36,601 nt of DNA. Origin: Lachnospiraceae bacterium (GTDB taxonomy: Bacteria > Bacillota > Clostridia > Lachnospirales > Lachnospiraceae). The notes under the pieces are model-generated. The model made no database searches. It was given only the letters and a program-made list of their open reading frames with translations, and was not told the DNA's origin. Position 1 is the first letter of the stretch. Each line of letters starts with the position of its first letter. The DNA is taken from contig JAUNAG010000003.1 of the NCBI GenBank assembly GCA_030527685.1, forward strand, positions 1 to 36,601, in the 5' to 3' direction. Below are positions 34,101 through 36,601 of this stretch, piece after piece. The translations under genes and the position numbers were made by a program.

Positions 34101-34138
34101 AGCTGCTCATACGGGATCAGTCTCATTAAATCACTCAT
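31106..34138 (-). CDS. ygfK: YgfK: flavin/iron-sulfur oxidoreductase, putative selenate reductase subunit family
   Basis: A cytoplasmic multi-domain oxidoreductase of 1010 residues (E. coli YgfK about 1032). Residues about 1-410 resemble the FMN-binding TIM barrel of dihydroorotate/dihydropyrimidine dehydrogenases (FGPAAGPNTQLAQNI near residue 53). Residues about 440-860 resemble the small subunit of glutamate synthase: Fe-S cysteines in CFTAPCTTNCPINQDIP and GTLCPHTCTDRC, an FAD site AVIGGGPAGLAAASFLSRAG (near 544), and an NAD(P) site VVVIGGGNTAMDVARAAKR (near 673). The C-terminus has ferredoxin-like motifs, for example CNECGNCAVFCPYSG near 923. It is likely the electron gate between the hydroxylase/ferredoxin and NAD(P)H. 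It lies 52 bases after ssnA. The name "selenate reductase" is historical. Confidence 0.94.
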   Translation of the reverse strand: MSDLMRLIPYEQLLDWVLTEYETKGSIFGVSKVVKHEDGKALPIFKERIESPFGPAAGPNTQLAQNIIAAYAAGSRFFELKTVQVMDGRELAACVPKPCITAGDECYNCEWSTELEVGQAFQEYVKAWFICRILAKEFGLGDPDGFVFNMSVGYDLKGIQTPKVDGFIEGMKDASGTDIFKECMAASIAAAESGRLKKADRAFCSSIPARVSDSITESTLHGCPPDEIERIAHYLITEKHLNTFIKCNPTILGYEFARKTLNGLGFDYIAFDDHHFLEDLQWADAVPMFERLQKLCDEKGLEFGLKLTNTFPVDVKAGELPSSEMYMSGRSLFPLTVEVARRVSEQFDGKLRISYSGGADFFNIDKLFNAGIWPITMATTVLKPGGYQRMSQIAGKLADCGTEAFAGVDVEQVKALAAYALADARYRKPIKGLPSRKMEAELPLIDCFTAPCTTNCPINQDIPAYLQAMEEGRTEDALKIILEKNALPFMTGTLCPHTCTDRCMRSHYEEGLRIREMKLAAAEGAFEKVLPELQARGKRSGRKAAVIGGGPAGLAAASFLSRAGVAVTVFEKNDQVGGVPRYVIPDFRITADAIARDAKLCAAYGAEFVTGREIASVAELKEEGYTDVIVAVGAWEEGRSALAYGEALDALAFLKAAKEDPAALSLGEDVVVIGGGNTAMDVARAAKRIPGVKNVRLVYRRTRRYMPADEEELQMAVDDGIEFMELLAPKGVENGVLSCSVMKLGEPDASGRRSPVDTGETVEVPASAVITAVGERVNTSLYSGAGAELTAKGLPVVDDNMKTTVDGLYAVGDCRRGPATIVKAIADAQCAAAAIVASIDGASPEDTKQQLFGGCEGLNKAMDVDSCKAKKGVLEAAGAAPDRRCLGCAAVCEVCVDVCPNRANIAVKVPGLAKEQIVHVDGMCNECGNCAVFCPYSGRPYKDKLTLYWSEEDFADSENQGFLPLADGSVKVRLGNTVKVYRAEDEKCGLYEPIRKIILAVKADYAYLIK

Positions 34139-34190
34139 TTTTTCATCCTCCGCTGTTTTTGAACATCTGTCTGTTGCTCAAAGCCGGTGA

Positions 34191-35531
34191 TCAGTACACT
34201 CTGTTGTTCAGTGCGCCCCAGAGTTTCTTGGCTTCTTCCATCGTCCATGCATTGATCTTCTCTTCATCAATATCAACGAATTCGCGGTCCTTATAAAGAA
34301 CGCGGCCGTTGATGATGGTGGTGCGGCAGTTCTTGCCCATCATGCCGAACAGCATATGTCCGTCGAGATTCTCCTCTGAGAACGGTGTGAACGGCTTGTA
34401 ATCCATGACGATCACATCGGCTGCAGCTCCTTCCTTCAGAATGCCGAGCGGCTTCTTAAAGTATTTTGCAGCGATCTCGCGGTTGTTCTTGAAGAGCATG
34501 GTCACATCCTCGCCGAATGCCACATTCGGCAGACAGGCGTTGTGACGCTGAATAATCAGGAAGACCTTCAGGGATTCAAGCATGTCGTGTGTATAGGCGT
34601 CTGTGCCCATGCCGACAAGGATGCCTTCCTTCATCATCTGCAGGACCGGTGAACAGCCGACTGCATTTCCCATATTGGATTCCGGATTGTTGACTACCAT
34701 GGTGCCTGTCTCGCGGATCATCTCCATCTCAGGCCTGCTGACATGGATGCAGTGACCAAGCAGGGTCTTCGGTCCGAGGATGCCGTTATGCAGGAGACGC
34801 TCTACCGGACGGCAGCCGTAATTCTGCAGGCTGTCCCACACATCGTTCATGCCTTCTGCGACATGAATGTGGAAACCTGTAAGGCCGTTGTTTGCTTCTA
34901 CCATTTTTGCAAATGTTGCGTCGGAGATGGTAAAGAGTGCATGTCCGCCGAACATTGCCTTAATCATATCGTCGTCTTCTTTTGCTGCCCACTGTGCGAA
35001 CTCGGCGTTCTCACGGATGGACTGCTCTGTCTTTTCCTCGCCGTCGCGCTCTGAAACCTCATAGCACAGGCAGGAGCGCATGCCGAGCTCTTTTGCCGCA
35101 TCCTTAATCGTAAAGAGGGATCCCGGAATCTCGCAGAAAGAAGCGTGATGATCAAAGATCGTTGTCACGCCATCCCGGATGCAGTCGAGGATTGTGGCAT
35201 AGGCGCTTGCCTTTGTGCCGTTCAGTGTCAGATGGCGGTCGATCTTCCACCATGTGCCGTCCAGCACTTCATAGAAGTTTGTCGGGTTGTTTCCCTCAAT
35301 GGCAAGGCCGCGGGCAAGACCGCTGTAAATATGCGTATGTGCATTGATAAAGCCGGGCATGATCACCTGTCCCTTTGCATCAACGAATTCTGCATCCGGA
35401 TACTTCGCCTTCATCTCGGCAAAACCGCCGACCTCTTTAATAGAATCACCGTCAATAACAACGGCACCATCCTTTAAATACGGGTTTGCATCGTCTCTGG
35501 TAAATACCATTCCGTTTCCGACCAGCAGCAT
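34191..35531 (-). CDS. ssnA: SsnA-type aminohydrolase (guanine deaminase/chlorohydrolase family)
   Basis: A cytoplasmic metal-dependent hydrolase of 446 residues in the amidohydrolase superfamily. Metal ligands: H65 and H67 in FINAHTHIYS, a His in GFHIHVAEG, a His in LLGHCIHVS, and the Asp in MGTDAYTHD. Relatives deaminate guanine, cytosine and other amino-heterocycles. It is first in the minus-strand unit with ygfK, ferredoxin and xdhD. GGAGG precedes the ATG, and it is divergent from the PAS/HTH regulator. Probable role: deamination of a purine or opened purine intermediate. Confidence 0.93.
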   Translation of the reverse strand: MLLVGNGMVFTRDDANPYLKDGAVVIDGDSIKEVGGFAEMKAKYPDAEFVDAKGQVIMPGFINAHTHIYSGLARGLAIEGNNPTNFYEVLDGTWWKIDRHLTLNGTKASAYATILDCIRDGVTTIFDHHASFCEIPGSLFTIKDAAKELGMRSCLCYEVSERDGEEKTEQSIRENAEFAQWAAKEDDDMIKAMFGGHALFTISDATFAKMVEANNGLTGFHIHVAEGMNDVWDSLQNYGCRPVERLLHNGILGPKTLLGHCIHVSRPEMEMIRETGTMVVNNPESNMGNAVGCSPVLQMMKEGILVGMGTDAYTHDMLESLKVFLIIQRHNACLPNVAFGEDVTMLFKNNREIAAKYFKKPLGILKEGAAADVIVMDYKPFTPFSEENLDGHMLFGMMGKNCRTTIINGRVLYKDREFVDIDEEKINAWTMEEAKKLWGALNNRVY

Positions 35532-35597
35532 ACTTTGTTCCTCCTTCCATATGGGAAAACCAATTATTTACAATTCATACAAGATATATTAATTGAA

Positions 35598-35614
35598 ATC
35601 CTGTCTGACAGGAT
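35598..35614. promoter_or_regulatory. Perfect 8-1-8 palindrome between ssnA and the regulator
   Basis: ATCCTGTC-T-GACAGGAT, both arms perfect, in the 130-base divergent region. It does not match the CNAAC-N5-GTTNG element 20 bases away, so it may bind a different protein. Clear -35/-10 pairs for the two divergent genes were not identified here. Confidence 0.5.
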
Positions 35615-35632
35615 GTAGAATCTTTTTACAGC

Positions 35633-35647
35633 CTAACAAATTGTTTG
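35633..35647. promoter_or_regulatory. Operator-like element before the PAS/HTH regulator
   Basis: CTAAC-AAATT-GTTTG, one mismatch between arms, ends 4 bases before the GGAGG of the regulator gene. It matches the minus-strand reading of 27315-27329 at 12 of 15 bases. Its place next to the ribosome binding site suggests autoregulation. Confidence 0.5.
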
Positions 35648-35661
35648 ATCGGAGGCCAATC

Positions 35662-36312
35662 ATGAAAGAAATGAAAACGTTGAATATTTCGTACTATACA
35701 AGACTGATCAAAGACTTAGCAGAACATTTCGGCCCGAATACAGAACTTGTCGTACATGATCTCCGCGGCGCTGACCCGGAACATTCCATTATTGCCATTG
35801 AGAACGGTCAAATCACAGGAAGAAAGGTCGGCGACGGTCCTTCTCACATCGTCATCGAAGCTCTTCGCTCCGATCCGGGAAGCCTGCAGGATCGTCTCTC
35901 CTATCTCACCAGAACCGATGACGGCAAGATCCTGAAGTCCAGTACCATCTACCTCAGAGATCCCGACGGAACCGTGACCGGCATTCTCGGAATCAACACC
36001 GACATCACACTGACCATGGCTATGGAGCAGTACCTGCATTCCTTCCATACAACGGATTCACCGGATGCAGAACCGGAACAGATCACAACCAATGTTGCGG
36101 AGCTTCTTGATTCCCTGATTCAGCAGAGCATTCAGCTAGTCGGAAAGCCTTCCGCACTGATGTCCAAGGATGAGAAGATCAAAGCAATCCGCTTCCTCAA
36201 TGACAGCGGCGCCTTCCTGATTACCAAGTCAGGTCCGAAGGTCTGCCAGGTATTCGGCATCTCCAAGTACACGCTTTACAGCTACCTGGATGAAGCCAAA
36301 TCGGAAGGCTAA
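35662..36312 (+). CDS. YheO/DauR-type regulator (PAS-like domain plus HTH)
   Basis: A DNA-binding regulator of 216 residues. The N-terminal part (about residues 10-130) is the YheO-like PAS domain: LAEHFGPNTELVVHDLRG, then NGQITGRKVGDG and a GTVTGILGINTDIT strand. The C-terminal part (about 165-213) is the helix-turn-helix of the same family: MSKDEKIKAIRFLNDSGAF, then VCQVFGISKYTLYSYLDEA. The ATG at 35662 lies after GGAGGCCAATC; the frame is open back to 35593, but that part is promoter. Relatives include DauR and YheO, and genes of this type often sit beside amino acid or purine breakdown operons. It is divergent from ssnA and is the natural candidate regulator of the cluster; ligand unknown. 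Confidence 0.9.
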   Translation: MKEMKTLNISYYTRLIKDLAEHFGPNTELVVHDLRGADPEHSIIAIENGQITGRKVGDGPSHIVIEALRSDPGSLQDRLSYLTRTDDGKILKSSTIYLRDPDGTVTGILGINTDITLTMAMEQYLHSFHTTDSPDAEPEQITTNVAELLDSLIQQSIQLVGKPSALMSKDEKIKAIRFLNDSGAFLITKSGPKVCQVFGISKYTLYSYLDEAKSEG

Positions 36313-36333
36313 ACCGATATAATGTCAGACTGC

Positions 36334-36348
36334 CAAACTAATTGTTTG
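36334..36348. promoter_or_regulatory. Operator-like element after the regulator gene
   Basis: CAAAC-TAATT-GTTTG, arms perfect, 13 of 15 bases identical to 35633-35647. A TATAAT lies at 36318-36323 just before it, without a convincing -35 box. Confidence 0.5.
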
Positions 36349-36450
36349 CCATGTCTTAATATTAAAACATATCCTCACATCCGACAACAACAAGATGCAT
36401 TATGAATCGACAATTTTCATACCGTCTTTTTGTAAAAACAGCACAAAAAT

Positions 36451-36481
36451 AAGGGTTGGAAAACAGTGTTTTCCAACCCTT
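36451..36481. terminator. Bidirectional terminator between the regulator and the right-edge gene
   Basis: AAGGGTTGGAAAAC (36451-36464) pairs perfectly with GTTTTCCAACCCTT (36468-36481) over 3 bases. On the minus strand ATTTTTG follows; on the plus strand the T-rich stretch ATCCTTTCTTTTTTT follows. Confidence 0.85.
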
Positions 36482-36522
36482 ATCCTTTCTTTTTTTCTGA
36501 TTCTATGGTTCTTCCTTCAGGA

Positions 36523-36601
36523 TCAGCGCAGCATAAATGCGATGTTGCTCGGATCCATGTAGAAATCAATCATCTCCGGTCTGTTGATTCTGACGTCTGC
36601 C
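36523..36601 (-). CDS. C-terminal end of an unrecognised gene, cut by the window edge
   Basis: The last 26 codons or so of a minus-strand gene, ending in RPEMIDFYMDPSNIAFMLR and TGA, followed by the terminator at 36451. The frame is open to the edge and the terminator supports a real gene end here. Too little is visible to assign a family. Confidence 0.55.
   Translation of the reverse strand, partial: ADVRINRPEMIDFYMDPSNIAFMLR

Overview
The window comes from an anaerobic, probably gut-dwelling member of the Bacillota. Signs of this are AGGAGG-type ribosome binding sites, sigma-A promoters, LacI/ABC sugar uptake with an intracellular phosphorylase, a glycine riboswitch, HPr, and a selenium-type molybdenum hydroxylase gene set. 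The family (Lachnospiraceae, Erysipelotrichia or other) cannot be fixed from sequence reading alone. No rRNA, tRNA, CRISPR array or insertion sequence was seen.

Layout. (1) 1-6290 is a beta-glucoside/cellobiose-type locus. A LacI regulator, a sugar-binding protein and a permease (cut by the left edge) lie on the minus strand, divergent from a GH94 disaccharide phosphorylase; matching operator-like sites sit just after both divergent promoters. (2) 6349-8097 is a glycine riboswitch controlling an AGCS amino acid:cation symporter. (3) 8263-13157 holds a two-ACT-domain protein, a threonine synthase-like enzyme and an unassigned TrpB-like PLP enzyme on the minus strand, divergent from diaminopropionate ammonia-lyase. 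(4) 13356-14683 holds an HPr-like protein and molybdenum cofactor genes (MOSC protein, MogA/MoaB). (5) 14834-19585 is a secreted protein of unknown function with a tandem-fused ABC-2 permease and its ATPase. (6) 19761-21193 is moaC, deoC and a stand-alone acyl carrier protein. (7) 21522-35531 is a long minus-strand purine/urate breakdown cluster: ssnA, ygfK, an RnfB-like ferredoxin, xdhD, then a fresh promoter and ygeY, ygeW, arcC, hyuA, ridA. (8) 35662-36312 is a YheO-type PAS/HTH regulator, followed by the tail of an unrecognised gene.

How the parts fit. XdhD has no FAD domain, so its electrons probably pass through the four-cluster ferredoxin to the FAD/NAD(P)-binding YgfK. SsnA, HyuA and YgeY are deaminase/ring-opening/amide hydrolase types, YgeW and ArcC can turn a carbamoyl group into ATP, and DpaL plus RidA can turn 2,3-diaminopropionate into pyruvate and ammonia. 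MoaC, MogA and MOSC genes serve the cofactor XdhD needs. A 15-bp operator-like element (CNAAC-N5-GTTNG) recurs at the ygeY promoter, beside the regulator, and in weaker form between the PLP enzyme and dpaL, which would tie sections 3, 7 and 8 into one regulon. The least understood parts are the 491-residue PLP enzyme and the threonine synthase-like gene beside it.
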